Shown here: piece after piece, positions 7,852 to 16,174 of the stretch
How positions within the stretch are numbered: the stretch's first letter is position 1
How the letters are laid out: each line of letters starts with the position of its first letter
NCBI GenBank assembly: GCA_017547995.1
Contig: JAFYNW010000229.1
Span: 1-32,042 of the forward strand
DNA: 32,042 nucleotides
From: Clostridia bacterium
GTDB taxonomy: Bacteria > Bacillota > Clostridia > Oscillospirales > Butyricicoccaceae
Reading direction: 5' to 3'
The notes under the pieces: generated by a model
Databases searched by the model: none
What the model was told of the DNA's origin: nothing
The model's input: the letters and a program-made list of their open reading frames with translations, nothing else
Position numbers and translations under genes: made by a program

Positions 7852-8838
7852 TTACTTGATATATTCGCGGTAATTGGACGCGTTAATGTTGTTATATACG
7901 TCGGATACCTTCACGACCGCACTCGCCTTCCACTCTTCGAGCAACAATTCATACTTGAGGTCTGTTGCTTCATTCAGGATTTCCTCATGATTTTTATCAA
8001 AATACCCTGCGTCAGCCGGATATCTTTTGATGATGTAGAAACCGTCAGTAGATGCATATGGACCACCGATTTCATTTTCTTCAAGCTCAAGTGCATGGCA
8101 GAAAACGTCTTCATCCTGAATTTCAAGCTTGGAATATACAAATCCATCAGGATATATTCTCATTCGATAGTCATCGTTATATTTTTCGATGAGAAGGTCA
8201 AAATCCTTTTCAGGCTCTCTTGAGCCTTCTGCTACAATACGCGCAAGATTAAGCTGTTCATCATATTCAGTGCCGGAAAGTTGTAAACCGTCCTCACCTA
8301 CGTTAGTCATACAGATGTACTTGATCTTAACGTAATTTTCAGCAAAGAACTGTCTGAGAGACTCATCTGTAAATCCAATGCTTTCAGGCTGGTCAGTATT
8401 TTCAGTAAGATATGCAAGCAGCTTATTGTGATAATAACCCTGCTCCTGAGTTTTCTTATAAACTCTGTCATTCAATGCAGATTCATTAAGAAATTCAAGG
8501 TATTTTGCACTTCCGCCCAAATCTTCAATAAACTCATCACGAAGAGCCTTTACTTCCGCCTCTTCTTCATCAGTAAGCTCAAGATTATATTCTTTACACT
8601 TCTGGAGGACTATCGTATTGCTGACAGCACTTTCAAGTGCATTCTCTTTAATTTTATCCATCTGTTCTTTTGTAAGCTCTTCTGGATTTTCATACGACAA
8701 AAGCTCATAGTTAAGATAATACGCAAACTCACTTCCGTCGATTTTATCTCCATTGATAGTTACAACAACAGGACTTGCCACGCATCCGCTCAGAAGCAGG
8801 AGGCAAAGCATAAACGATAATAAACGTAATTTTTTCAT
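7852..8838 (-). CDS. PrsA-like peptidyl-prolyl isomerase lipoprotein
   Basis: A predicted membrane-anchored foldase helping secreted proteins fold outside the membrane. The 328-residue precursor begins with a basic/hydrophobic signal peptide and a lipobox LSGC with the lipid-bearing Cys19. A SurA_N-like helical region (about 25-145) includes VVVTINGDKIDGSEFAYYLN. A parvulin-type domain follows (about 165-290): KYICMTNV, FDLLIEKYNDD, FVYSKLEI and GGPYASTDGFYIIKRY. The parvulin part is diverged, so isomerase activity is uncertain while the fold is likely. The ATG follows AGGTGAAATA. It lies 8 bases after mfd and is the last gene of the pth-mfd group. The name PrsA is by analogy. Confidence 0.8.
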   Translation of the reverse strand: MKKLRLLSFMLCLLLLSGCVASPVVVTINGDKIDGSEFAYYLNYELLSYENPEELTKEQMDKIKENALESAVSNTIVLQKCKEYNLELTDEEEAEVKALRDEFIEDLGGSAKYLEFLNESALNDRVYKKTQEQGYYHNKLLAYLTENTDQPESIGFTDESLRQFFAENYVKIKYICMTNVGEDGLQLSGTEYDEQLNLARIVAEGSREPEKDFDLLIEKYNDDYRMRIYPDGFVYSKLEIQDEDVFCHALELEENEIGGPYASTDGFYIIKRYPADAGYFDKNHEEILNEATDLKYELLLEEWKASAVVKVSDVYNNINASNYREYIK

Positions 8839-8846
8839 TATTTCAC

Positions 8847-11800
8847 CTATATTTCTCTGTATATTCTGACGAAATCTTCAGCGACTTTAAGCGAAGTTTC
8901 CTTCTTTTCAATAGTAACGGTAACGTATGGCGCACCTGTTGCATTGAAAATAATCTTACGCTTAAATCTGTCATGGCTGGCAATTTTTATTGCTTTTTCC
9001 ACGTCAGAAACAGCGAAATGTATTATAAGTTTATCTTTTTTCTGCACAATTTCCGAAATGCCAACTTCTGCGGCATTCGCTCTTAAAAGTGCAACAGAAA
9101 GCAAAGTAACCGCCTGCTTAGGAGGCTCGCCGAATCTGTCGATAAGCTCATCGAGCATATCCTGATACTCATCAATATTCTGCACCTGACCGATTCTGCG
9201 ATACAAGTCAATTCTCTGCTCAGCACTTGAAACGTATCTTTCAGGCAATATTGCATCTGTCACAATATCGATATGAGCCTCAATTTTAGCGCTCTTTGGA
9301 TTATCTGAAAGCTCATTTACAGCTTCTTCAAGGAGCTTGAGATACATATCATAACCAACCGACATCATATGTCCAGATTGCTCACCGCCGAGAAGGTTAC
9401 CCGCACCTCTGATTTCAAGGTCACGCATTGCAATTTTGAAGCCTGCACCAAATTCGGCAAACTCTCTCATTGCACTCAGGCGCTTCTGTGAAATTTCTGA
9501 AAGCACCTTCCCTCTTCTGTACGTGAGATATGCGTATGCATGTCTGTGTGAGCGTCCTACACGTCCGCGTATCTGATGAAGCTGTGACAGACCCATATGG
9601 TCTGCATTTTCAATGATTATTGTGTTAACGTTTGAAACGTCAATACCCGTTTCGATAATCGTTGTACAGACGAGCACCTGAATTTCACCGTTATAGAGCC
9701 TGTTCATCTTGTCAGACAGCTGTTCCTCGTCCATCTTGCCATGTGCAGAATCGACCGTAATATCAGGAAAACGCTTTCTGATTTTCTGGCATACTCCTTC
9801 GATGCTCTCCACGCGGTTATGCAAATAATATACTTGGCCGCCTCTCGATATTTCTTTTGAAATTGCATCAAAGATGATTTCATCATTATGCTCAAGAACA
9901 TAAGTCTGCACAGGCATACGGTCACGAGGCGCTTCTTCCAGCACAGACATATCCCTGATGCCGGAAAGGGCCATATTGAGTGTTCTTGGAATAGGTGTTG
10001 CACTGAGTGTGAGCACGTCTATACCAATACTCATTTCTTTAATTTTTTCTTTATGTGATACACCGAATCTTTGCTCTTCATCGACAACAAGAAGACCCAA
10101 GTCCTTAAATTTAACGTCTTTCTGCAGCAGACGATGTGTACCAATAACAAGGTCTATTTCCCCTGTTTTAAGTTTTGCGCAGATTTCTTTTTGCTGCTTC
10201 GGCTTTCTGAATCTGCTTAAAGTATCAATTTCAATAGGATAACCTGCAAATCTGCTTTTTGCAGTAAGATAATGCTGACGGGCAAGCACAGTAGTCGGCA
10301 CAAGAATAGCCGCCTGCTTACCGGACAGAATACACTTCATTATAGCACGGAATGCAACTTCCGTCTTGCCAAAGCCTACGTCACCACAGAGAAGTCTGTC
10401 CATCGGATATGGGCTTTCCATATCATCCTTGATTTCTCTCGCAGCAGCAAGCTGGTCCGGTGTTTCTTCGTATTCAAAACGTGATTCAAAGTTGCTCTGC
10501 CAGTCACTGTCCGGCTCAAATGCAAATCCCTTTGTTTCCTTACGCTTTGCATATAATCCAATAAGATATTGAGCAAGATCTTTTGCAGAGCTTTTAGCCT
10601 TTGCTTTGGCTTTTTCCCAGCTCATACCACCTAATTTGGACAGCTTGACCGCCCCATCTTCAGCTACACCGATATATTTTGAAATCATACCGAGTGCTGT
10701 GGCAGGCACGTAAATACAGTCTGTACCTGCAAAAGCAATCTTCATATAGTCACGCTCTATGCCATCCTGAACAATCTTTTCCATCGCAGCAAACCGGCCT
10801 ATACCATGCTGTTCATGTACTACAACATCACCGATACTAAGGTCTGTAAAAGACTGAATTCGATTTTTCTTGCTTTTTGGCGCAGATTTTCTCTTAGGCC
10901 CTGATATCTGGCCTTCGCTGATAACCGCAACCTTAACAGACGGATACTCAAATCCATAACTGATACTTTCAGGAACAAGATAAATCTTTCCTTCGTGCAC
11001 ATCATTGCTTACGTCTTCTGCGCAGATTCCGCGGTCAGATAATATCTTCTTCATGTTTGCCGCACGTTTTTCATTACCCGTCATAATGAAGGTAATATAA
11101 TCGCGGGCAGAATAGCTTTCCATATCAGACGCCGCTACGTCAAAGCTTCCGCCGTATGCAGGAAGCTGCTTTGCGGAAACAGACAAGATTTCCTTCGGCG
11201 GCAACATAGAGCCCGTCAGGAATGAATCGAGGAAAATACTTTTGCGTCGCTTTATAAAATCTGTAAATCTACTTTCATCAATAAAGAAATCACAGTGTCC
11301 AGGAATAAGATTACCCGCATTAAGATGGTCTTCAACGCCCTCTTTCATTCGGTATTCATATCCCTTTATGCCTTCCATAACCGCCATACTGTCATCAATT
11401 ATTACAACAAGATTTTCAGGCAGATAATCAAGCGCAGTAGCTATATTTTTATAAAGGACGTCTGCATATACGTCAGCATTTGAAATACAGCTTTTATTCG
11501 TAAGAAGCTCCTTGTCCTCAGTAAGTCTGAGCCTGAGCTTTTCATTTTTAATTTCAGGAAGAATATTGTCGATTATTCCTGCAAGCTCTTCATCATTGTA
11601 AACCACTTCATCTACAGGTAAAATATTTATTTCAGAGATTTTTTCAATTCGACGCTGAGATGAAATATCAAAATAATTCATCGAATCAATCTCATCGCCG
11701 AAAAACTCAATTCTGACAGGATTGATGCTGTTTATAGGGAAAATATCAACTATATCACCGCGTTGCGCATACTGTCCTACGCCTTCAACCGCGGAATATC

Positions 11801-12287
11801 TCTTGTATCCCATACGCACAAGGCTGGTCAGAATATCATTGGTGGAATATTCCTGCCCATCCTTCAATTCAAAAGTATTCTTTATAAGCACGTCAAGAGG
11901 AATACATCGCGACATAAGTGCATCTGGAGTTGTAACAATCATTCTGCTCTTATTATTGGCAATCTGCCACAGAGCATTTATCTTTTTCTGTTCAAACTCT
12001 CTTGAGAAATTGTCGATTTTATGGAATAAAAACTCTCTTGAAGGCAGAAAAATACATTCTTCCCCTGTGAAACCATAAATATCAAGACAAACACTTTTTG
12101 CAGTTTCTTCGTCTTTAGCAATATATAAAAATGAACATGACAAATCGCCCAAAAGCATAGATGCCAGATTTGTTTTATGTACGTGCGATACACCATAAAC
12201 TGAAATCGGCGAGACGTTTTGAGCTAAAAACTTTGTCAACGACTGATATTCACTTAATTTTGCGGTTTCCTTTAATAATACAGACAT
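8847..12287 (-). CDS. mfd: Transcription-repair coupling factor Mfd
   Basis: Mfd pushes stalled RNA polymerase off DNA lesions and recruits UvrA. The 1146-residue protein has the UvrB-homologous front (YFDISSQRRIEKISEINILP), a CarD-like polymerase-interacting domain (DLSIGDVVVHEQHGIGRF), and a RecG-like translocase with Walker A GDVGFGKT at 635-642, DEEQ at 736-739 and TLSATPIPRTLNMAL. The helicase core continues with QIRGRVGRSHRHAYAYL, and a C-terminal TRCF domain ends the protein. The length matches E. coli (1148). The ATG follows AAGGGT. The 44-base gap after pth has no clear terminator, so both genes are likely on one message. Confidence 0.98.
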   Translation of the reverse strand: MSVLLKETAKLSEYQSLTKFLAQNVSPISVYGVSHVHKTNLASMLLGDLSCSFLYIAKDEETAKSVCLDIYGFTGEECIFLPSREFLFHKIDNFSREFEQKKINALWQIANNKSRMIVTTPDALMSRCIPLDVLIKNTFELKDGQEYSTNDILTSLVRMGYKRYSAVEGVGQYAQRGDIVDIFPINSINPVRIEFFGDEIDSMNYFDISSQRRIEKISEINILPVDEVVYNDEELAGIIDNILPEIKNEKLRLRLTEDKELLTNKSCISNADVYADVLYKNIATALDYLPENLVVIIDDSMAVMEGIKGYEYRMKEGVEDHLNAGNLIPGHCDFFIDESRFTDFIKRRKSIFLDSFLTGSMLPPKEILSVSAKQLPAYGGSFDVAASDMESYSARDYITFIMTGNEKRAANMKKILSDRGICAEDVSNDVHEGKIYLVPESISYGFEYPSVKVAVISEGQISGPKRKSAPKSKKNRIQSFTDLSIGDVVVHEQHGIGRFAAMEKIVQDGIERDYMKIAFAGTDCIYVPATALGMISKYIGVAEDGAVKLSKLGGMSWEKAKAKAKSSAKDLAQYLIGLYAKRKETKGFAFEPDSDWQSNFESRFEYEETPDQLAAAREIKDDMESPYPMDRLLCGDVGFGKTEVAFRAIMKCILSGKQAAILVPTTVLARQHYLTAKSRFAGYPIEIDTLSRFRKPKQQKEICAKLKTGEIDLVIGTHRLLQKDVKFKDLGLLVVDEEQRFGVSHKEKIKEMSIGIDVLTLSATPIPRTLNMALSGIRDMSVLEEAPRDRMPVQTYVLEHNDEIIFDAISKEISRGGQVYYLHNRVESIEGVCQKIRKRFPDITVDSAHGKMDEEQLSDKMNRLYNGEIQVLVCTTIIETGIDVSNVNTIIIENADHMGLSQLHQIRGRVGRSHRHAYAYLTYRRGKVLSEISQKRLSAMREFAEFGAGFKIAMRDLEIRGAGNLLGGEQSGHMMSVGYDMYLKLLEEAVNELSDNPKSAKIEAHIDIVTDAILPERYVSSAEQRIDLYRRIGQVQNIDEYQDMLDELIDRFGEPPKQAVTLLSVALLRANAAEVGISEIVQKKDKLIIHFAVSDVEKAIKIASHDRFKRKIIFNATGAPYVTVTIEKKETSLKVAEDFVRIYREI

Positions 12288-12331
12288 TTTTTACCCTTGA
12301 ATTATTAGTTTACCTATATATTATCACTTTA

Positions 12332-12940
12332 CTAATTAAATTTCTGTCGCGCAATGTCAATTCCGTTAGTAAGTATTTCTTCTACAATATCAGGTACTGT
12401 CTGAATTGTCTTGATGCTTTCTGCATCGATAGTATCAAGAACAAAATCTGCAAGGTCTTCCCCTGCTTCCTTATTTGGTGCACCTACACCAATCTTGATT
12501 CGTGGGAATACGTTTGTACCGAGGCAATAAATAATGCTCTTGATGCCATTATGACCACCGTCACTGCCGGAAGGTCTGATACGCACCTTGCCTGGCTTGA
12601 GGGAAATATCATCATAGATAACAAGGATATTTTCCTTTTCAATCTTGAGTGCCTTGGCAAGGTCTCTTGTTGCTTCGCCGGAAAGATTCATAAAAGTCTG
12701 TGGCTTTACGATAGCAACGTTTTTACCTGCAATAACACAAAGACCATAAATAGCCTTACACTTTGTCTGATTCAGTCTGCCTGAACCATATTTATTCCAC
12801 AAGACGTCCGCTGACAAAAAGCCAGCGTTGTGTCTTGTTTTTTCATATTTACTGCCCGGGTTACCGAGGCAGACAATCATATATTCAATTTTACCGGTTA
12901 CTTCCGGTGCCTTAGGTTTCTTTCTGAAAATAACGGACAC
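12332..12940 (-). CDS. pth: Peptidyl-tRNA hydrolase
   Basis: Pth releases peptides from prematurely dropped peptidyl-tRNAs and recycles the tRNA. Visible motifs are MIVCLGNPGSKYEKTRHNAGF with the catalytic His (residue 37 in this frame), QTFMNLSG, and YDDISLKPGKVRIRPSGSDG followed by GHNG. The start is uncertain. The longest frame starts at a GTG at 12940, 11 bases after the asparaginase stop, but its AAGGG ribosome site abuts the start codon. An ATG at 12880 (Met21 here) would give the usual N-terminus but has a weak ribosome site. In Bacillus the gene (spoVC) also lies between prs/ctc and mfd. Confidence 0.94.
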   Translation of the reverse strand: MSVIFRKKPKAPEVTGKIEYMIVCLGNPGSKYEKTRHNAGFLSADVLWNKYGSGRLNQTKCKAIYGLCVIAGKNVAIVKPQTFMNLSGEATRDLAKALKIEKENILVIYDDISLKPGKVRIRPSGSDGGHNGIKSIIYCLGTNVFPRIKIGVGAPNKEAGEDLADFVLDTIDAESIKTIQTVPDIVEEILTNGIDIARQKFN

Positions 12941-12951
12941 CCCTTATTATA

Positions 12952-13920
12952 TTAATATGTCTGGAAAATTCGCATAATCTCTGCGAAATCATTAGTCTTT
13001 GTCAAAGCAAGCTGAAGAAGGAGTCTTGCCTTCTGCGGATTAAGTGTGCCGGAATTGATGAAGTTTTCAGGAGATTTTGCTCTCTTGGAAACGTAACCAT
13101 TGCCAATTCTGGAGCAGCTTACGATAGGCTTCTTATCCTTTTTCTTTCTGAGCTTCATACCCCAGTCCTTGCTTGAGCCGCCGTTGCCTGCACCTGCAAT
13201 AACAACCGCATCACTGTTCTTATATATGTAATCAAGTATCTTGACGTCAGCATCAAGGTGGAAATATGCAATACCAACCTTAGGAAGATCTGTCAGTTCG
13301 GATACGTCAAATTCTGTTTCAAATGTATGCTTTTTTGTGCTCTGATTGATAAAATATACGTTTTCATCGTGGAGATAACCCAAAATTCCAAAATCTCTGC
13401 CGTTAAACGCATCTGTTCGGAAAGTATTTACCTTCTGTCCTTCACGTGCGCCTACGATACTGTCGGAGAAAGAGATAAGAACACCCTTACCCACTGCATC
13501 GTCATGAGCAGCCAGAGCAACTGCCTGATAAAGATTCATAGGTCCGTCTGCACTGATTGCTGTAGAAGGTCTCATAGAGCCGACCATAACTACAGGCTTA
13601 TCTGTCTTTACTGTAAGATTAAGGAAGTATGCTGTTTCTTCCAGAGTATCTGTGCCGTGTGTTACAACAAAGCCATCGATATCTTCTTTTGCAAGCTTAT
13701 TGATTTCATTTGCAAGGTCAATAAGATTTTTTGAAGTGACGTTGTCACTTGCTGTGTTCAAAAACTGTTTACCCTGCACCTCAGCGAGTTTTTCAATACC
13801 TGGTACGCTGTCGATAATTTCCTGAATACCAACTTCACCCGGCTTATATTCAGCAGATTTACCTGCCTGACCCTTGCCGGCAATAGTACCACCTACAGCT
13901 AAAATCATGATCTTTTTCAT
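12952..13920 (-). CDS. L-asparaginase, type II-like, without signal peptide
   Basis: Hydrolyses L-asparagine to aspartate and ammonia. The 322-residue protein has the first catalytic loop VGGTIAGKG (Thr12), the second motif THGTDTLEETA (Thr90-Asp91), and MRPSTAISADGPMNLYQA followed by GQKVNT with the likely catalytic Lys. TASDNVTSKNLIDLANEIN resembles periplasmic type II enzymes, but no secretion signal is present, so a cytoplasmic location is inferred. The ATG at 13920 is chosen because AAAGGAG lies 8 bases before it; an in-frame extension to 13989 has no ribosome site and runs into a palindrome. It sits between prs and pth, where Bacillus has ctc. Confidence 0.93.
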   Translation of the reverse strand: MKKIMILAVGGTIAGKGQAGKSAEYKPGEVGIQEIIDSVPGIEKLAEVQGKQFLNTASDNVTSKNLIDLANEINKLAKEDIDGFVVTHGTDTLEETAYFLNLTVKTDKPVVMVGSMRPSTAISADGPMNLYQAVALAAHDDAVGKGVLISFSDSIVGAREGQKVNTFRTDAFNGRDFGILGYLHDENVYFINQSTKKHTFETEFDVSELTDLPKVGIAYFHLDADVKILDYIYKNSDAVVIAGAGNGGSSKDWGMKLRKKKDKKPIVSCSRIGNGYVSKRAKSPENFINSGTLNPQKARLLLQLALTKTNDFAEIMRIFQTY

Positions 13921-13954
13921 AAGTAAAACTCCTTTGGTTAATATATTTGACGAC

Positions 13955-13982
13955 AACAGCAGGGCTTTAAAGCCCTGCTGTT
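13955..13982. terminator. Perfect 28-bp palindrome between prs and asparaginase
   Basis: AACAGCAGGGCTTT and its exact complement form an uninterrupted palindrome. As RNA it makes an 11-bp stem with a TTTAAA loop, 16 bases after the prs stop. The expected minus-strand T run is weak (TTGTCG), while the plus direction has TTTT. It probably terminates or attenuates prs transcription; a protein-binding site is possible. Confidence 0.65.
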
Positions 13983-13998
13983 TTAACAAGTCGATTGA

Positions 13999-14955
13999 TT
14001 AGAACAAAGAGGAAACAGAGCTGCCTTCGTAGATTCTCTTGATAGCTTCTGTGAAGAGATCAGAGATAGAAAGCTGCTTAATCTTTTCGCACTTCTTGTG
14101 TTCTGGGAGTTCAATTGTATCGAGGATGAATACTTCCTTGATAACGCTAGCTTCGAGTCTTTCGATAGCTGGGCCGGAGAGAACGCCGTGTGTTGCGCAA
14201 GCGTATACGTTCTTTGCGCCGCCGATATCAACGAGAGCCTTAGCTGCGTTGCAGAGTGTACCAGCTGTATCGATCATATCGTCGATGATGAGAACGTCCT
14301 TATCCTTGATGTCGCCGATGATGTTCATAACTTCGGAAACGTTAGCCTTCTGGCGACGCTTGTCGATGATAGCGATAGGTGTATCGAGCTTTTCAGCAAA
14401 TGTTCTTACACGGCCAACAGAACCGAGGTCTGGAGATACACAAACGAGGTCTGGGTTGGACTTGCCAAACTTTCTGAGGAAGTGTGGGATAAGAACTGTG
14501 ATACCCATGAGGTTGTCCACTGGAATATCAAAGAAGCCCTGAATCTGAGCAGCGTGAAGGTCCATTGTGAGAACTCTGTCAGCACCTGCTGTTTCGATCA
14601 TATCAGCAACGAGCTTAGCAGAGATTGGATCTCTTGCCTTGGACTTTCTTTCCTGACGAGCATAACCGAAGTATGGGATAACAGCTGTAATGCTTGCTGC
14701 GGAAGCTCTCTTGAAAGCATCGATCATGATGAGTGCTTCCATGAGGTTGTTGTTAACTGGTTCACATGTGGACTGAATGAGGAATACGTCGCAGCCTCTT
14801 ACGGATTCACCGATAGAAACGGAAATTTCACCGTCGGAGAATCTGGAAACTGTGCATTCACCAAGTGTGAGGCCAAGATTGTCAGCGATCTGCTTTGCAA
14901 GCTGTGGATTTGCATTACCTGCGAAGAGTTTGATATTGTTGCCATGTGGAATCAT
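13999..14955 (-). CDS. prs: Ribose-phosphate pyrophosphokinase (PRPP synthase)
   Basis: Makes 5-phosphoribosyl 1-pyrophosphate from ribose 5-phosphate and ATP, feeding purine, pyrimidine, histidine and NAD synthesis. The 318-residue protein (317 in Bacillus) shows KLFAGNANPQLAKQIAD, RFSDGEISV, YFGYARQERKSKARDPISAK (ATP loop), DLHAAQIQGFF (metal binding) and the PRPP loop DVLIIDDMIDTAGTL. The ATG follows GGGGGT with 8 bases spacing. It lies 32 bases after the GlmU-like stop without a terminator, as in Bacillus gcaD-prs. Codon use is strongly biased: the first 286 codons contain no TTA, CTA or TCA, which suggests high expression. Confidence 0.98.
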   Translation of the reverse strand: MIPHGNNIKLFAGNANPQLAKQIADNLGLTLGECTVSRFSDGEISVSIGESVRGCDVFLIQSTCEPVNNNLMEALIMIDAFKRASAASITAVIPYFGYARQERKSKARDPISAKLVADMIETAGADRVLTMDLHAAQIQGFFDIPVDNLMGITVLIPHFLRKFGKSNPDLVCVSPDLGSVGRVRTFAEKLDTPIAIIDKRRQKANVSEVMNIIGDIKDKDVLIIDDMIDTAGTLCNAAKALVDIGGAKNVYACATHGVLSGPAIERLEASVIKEVFILDTIELPEHKKCEKIKQLSISDLFTEAIKRIYEGSSVSSLF

Positions 14956-14987
14956 ATTGGTTTACCCCCAAATAATATTATTTTTGA

Positions 14988-16025
14988 TTATAATTTACCG
15001 TCTTCTCTGCGCTTTTTAGCCCAGTCAGGTTTTGTATACTGTCTTGCTCGTGCAACTGTGAGAGCCTGTTCAGGAACATTTTCAACAACAGTAGAGCCTG
15101 CTGCAACAAATGCACCGTTGCCGACTTCAACAGGAGCAACAAGGTTTACGTTACATCCGATGAAGGCATTATCCCCCACCTTTGTCTTATACTTGCTCTT
15201 GCCATCGTAGTTTACAGTGATAGCACCACAGCTGAAGTTTACGTTCTTGCCGATTTCGCTATCGCCGATGTAAGCAAAGTGGGAAATCTTTGTACCTGTA
15301 TCGATAACAGATTTCTTGATTTCAACAAAGTCACCGATTTTGACCTTATCGCCAATTTCAGACTTTGGTCTTATGTATGAAAATGGTCCTACCGTAGTGT
15401 TTTCACCTACTGTACTTTCATATACCTGAGAATTATTGATTTTTGTATTTGCACCAATAACGCTGTCGGCAATCAAAGAATTAGGGCCGATAACTGCTCC
15501 GGAATGAATATGAGTATTGCCGTAAATCTGGCAGTTAGGCATAATCACTGTGCCTTCTTCAATAACTGCAAGCGGAGATACCATAACAGAAGCAATATCT
15601 GTAATGAAAACGCCATCGTACAAAAGATTCTGGTTTACTCTGCCCTTGAGGATTTCCTGACAAAGATATGCATTGAAAGCATTGTCCGCCATATAAGCCT
15701 CTTCAGCAGGCATATAGAATATCTTAAGCTGACATTCTTCATTCATAGACTTGACAGAGCCCTTTGGAAGATATACTGCAACTCTTTCTTCACCATTTTC
15801 AAGTGAAACAGGAATTGTTTCAGCAGAAAGCTCCGCAAGTGTATTTGAAGAAATACATACTGCCGGTCTGTAAATGATTATTGTATCATTTTCAGGATTG
15901 AAGCTTTCTTCTGTATAGAAAATGTTTTCAGATATTTCCATGCAGGTATTTGTCAGAATATCCTTGGCTGAAGTGAACAACACAGGAATGTCTGGCCATT
16001 TTTCGTTGAGAATTAAAATATCCAT
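14988..16025 (-). CDS. GlmU-like hexapeptide acetyltransferase lacking the uridylyltransferase domain
   Basis: The C-terminal two-thirds (about 110-345) matches the glucosamine-1-phosphate acetyltransferase half of GlmU. It has a linker helix (MADNAFNAYLCQEILKGRVN), left-handed beta-helix repeats, and the acetyltransferase residues R219 (SYIRP), K237-K238 (FVEIKK), H249 and Y252 (SHFAYIGD), N272-Y273 (VNYDGKSKYKTKVG), then LVAPVEVG and VAAGSTVVENVP. A full GlmU is about 450-460 residues. Here the first ~105 residues are too short for the pyrophosphorylase fold and lack its GxGTRM signature. Acetyltransfer is likely, UDP-GlcNAc formation is not. TAGGAGG precedes the ATG and a promoter lies upstream. 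It heads the operon with prs, the position of gcaD in Bacillus. Confidence 0.88.
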   Translation of the reverse strand: MDILILNEKWPDIPVLFTSAKDILTNTCMEISENIFYTEESFNPENDTIIIYRPAVCISSNTLAELSAETIPVSLENGEERVAVYLPKGSVKSMNEECQLKIFYMPAEEAYMADNAFNAYLCQEILKGRVNQNLLYDGVFITDIASVMVSPLAVIEEGTVIMPNCQIYGNTHIHSGAVIGPNSLIADSVIGANTKINNSQVYESTVGENTTVGPFSYIRPKSEIGDKVKIGDFVEIKKSVIDTGTKISHFAYIGDSEIGKNVNFSCGAITVNYDGKSKYKTKVGDNAFIGCNVNLVAPVEVGNGAFVAAGSTVVENVPEQALTVARARQYTKPDWAKKRREDGKL

Positions 16026-16062
16026 ATATCCCTCCTATTAAAATGTAAATGGATACAAATAT

Positions 16063-16091
16063 ATTATACCACCTATTTTATTTTTTTCCAA
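16063..16091 (-). promoter_or_regulatory. Predicted sigma-A promoter of the GlmU-like gene-prs operon
   Basis: On the minus strand a -35 box TTGGAA (16086-16091), a 17-base spacer and a perfect -10 box TATAAT (16063-16068) lie about 38 bases upstream of the start codon. It is divergent from, and 14 bases away from, the dnaD-type promoter. Confidence 0.72.
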
Positions 16092-16105
16092 CCCTTTTTT
16101 ATAAG

Positions 16106-16134
16106 TTTACAAAAAAGTTTTTTAATGGTATAAT
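16106..16134 (+). promoter_or_regulatory. Predicted sigma-A promoter of the DnaD-type gene
   Basis: A -35 box TTTACA (16106-16111), a 17-base spacer and a perfect -10 box TATAAT (16129-16134) lie about 40 bases before the ATG at 16175. Confidence 0.72.
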
Positions 16135-16174
16135 ATGTTATGATAAGAAATTAAATGGAGTTTAATTTTTATAT

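Noticed and set aside
13921..13989. 23-codon N-terminal extension of the asparaginase
   Set aside because: It would run through the palindrome and the true ribosome site AAAGGAG; the ATG at 13920 gives the conserved N-terminus.
14098..15210. 370-codon open frame antisense to prs and the end of the GlmU-like gene
   Set aside because: Shadow of prs codon bias; it crosses two well-supported genes.
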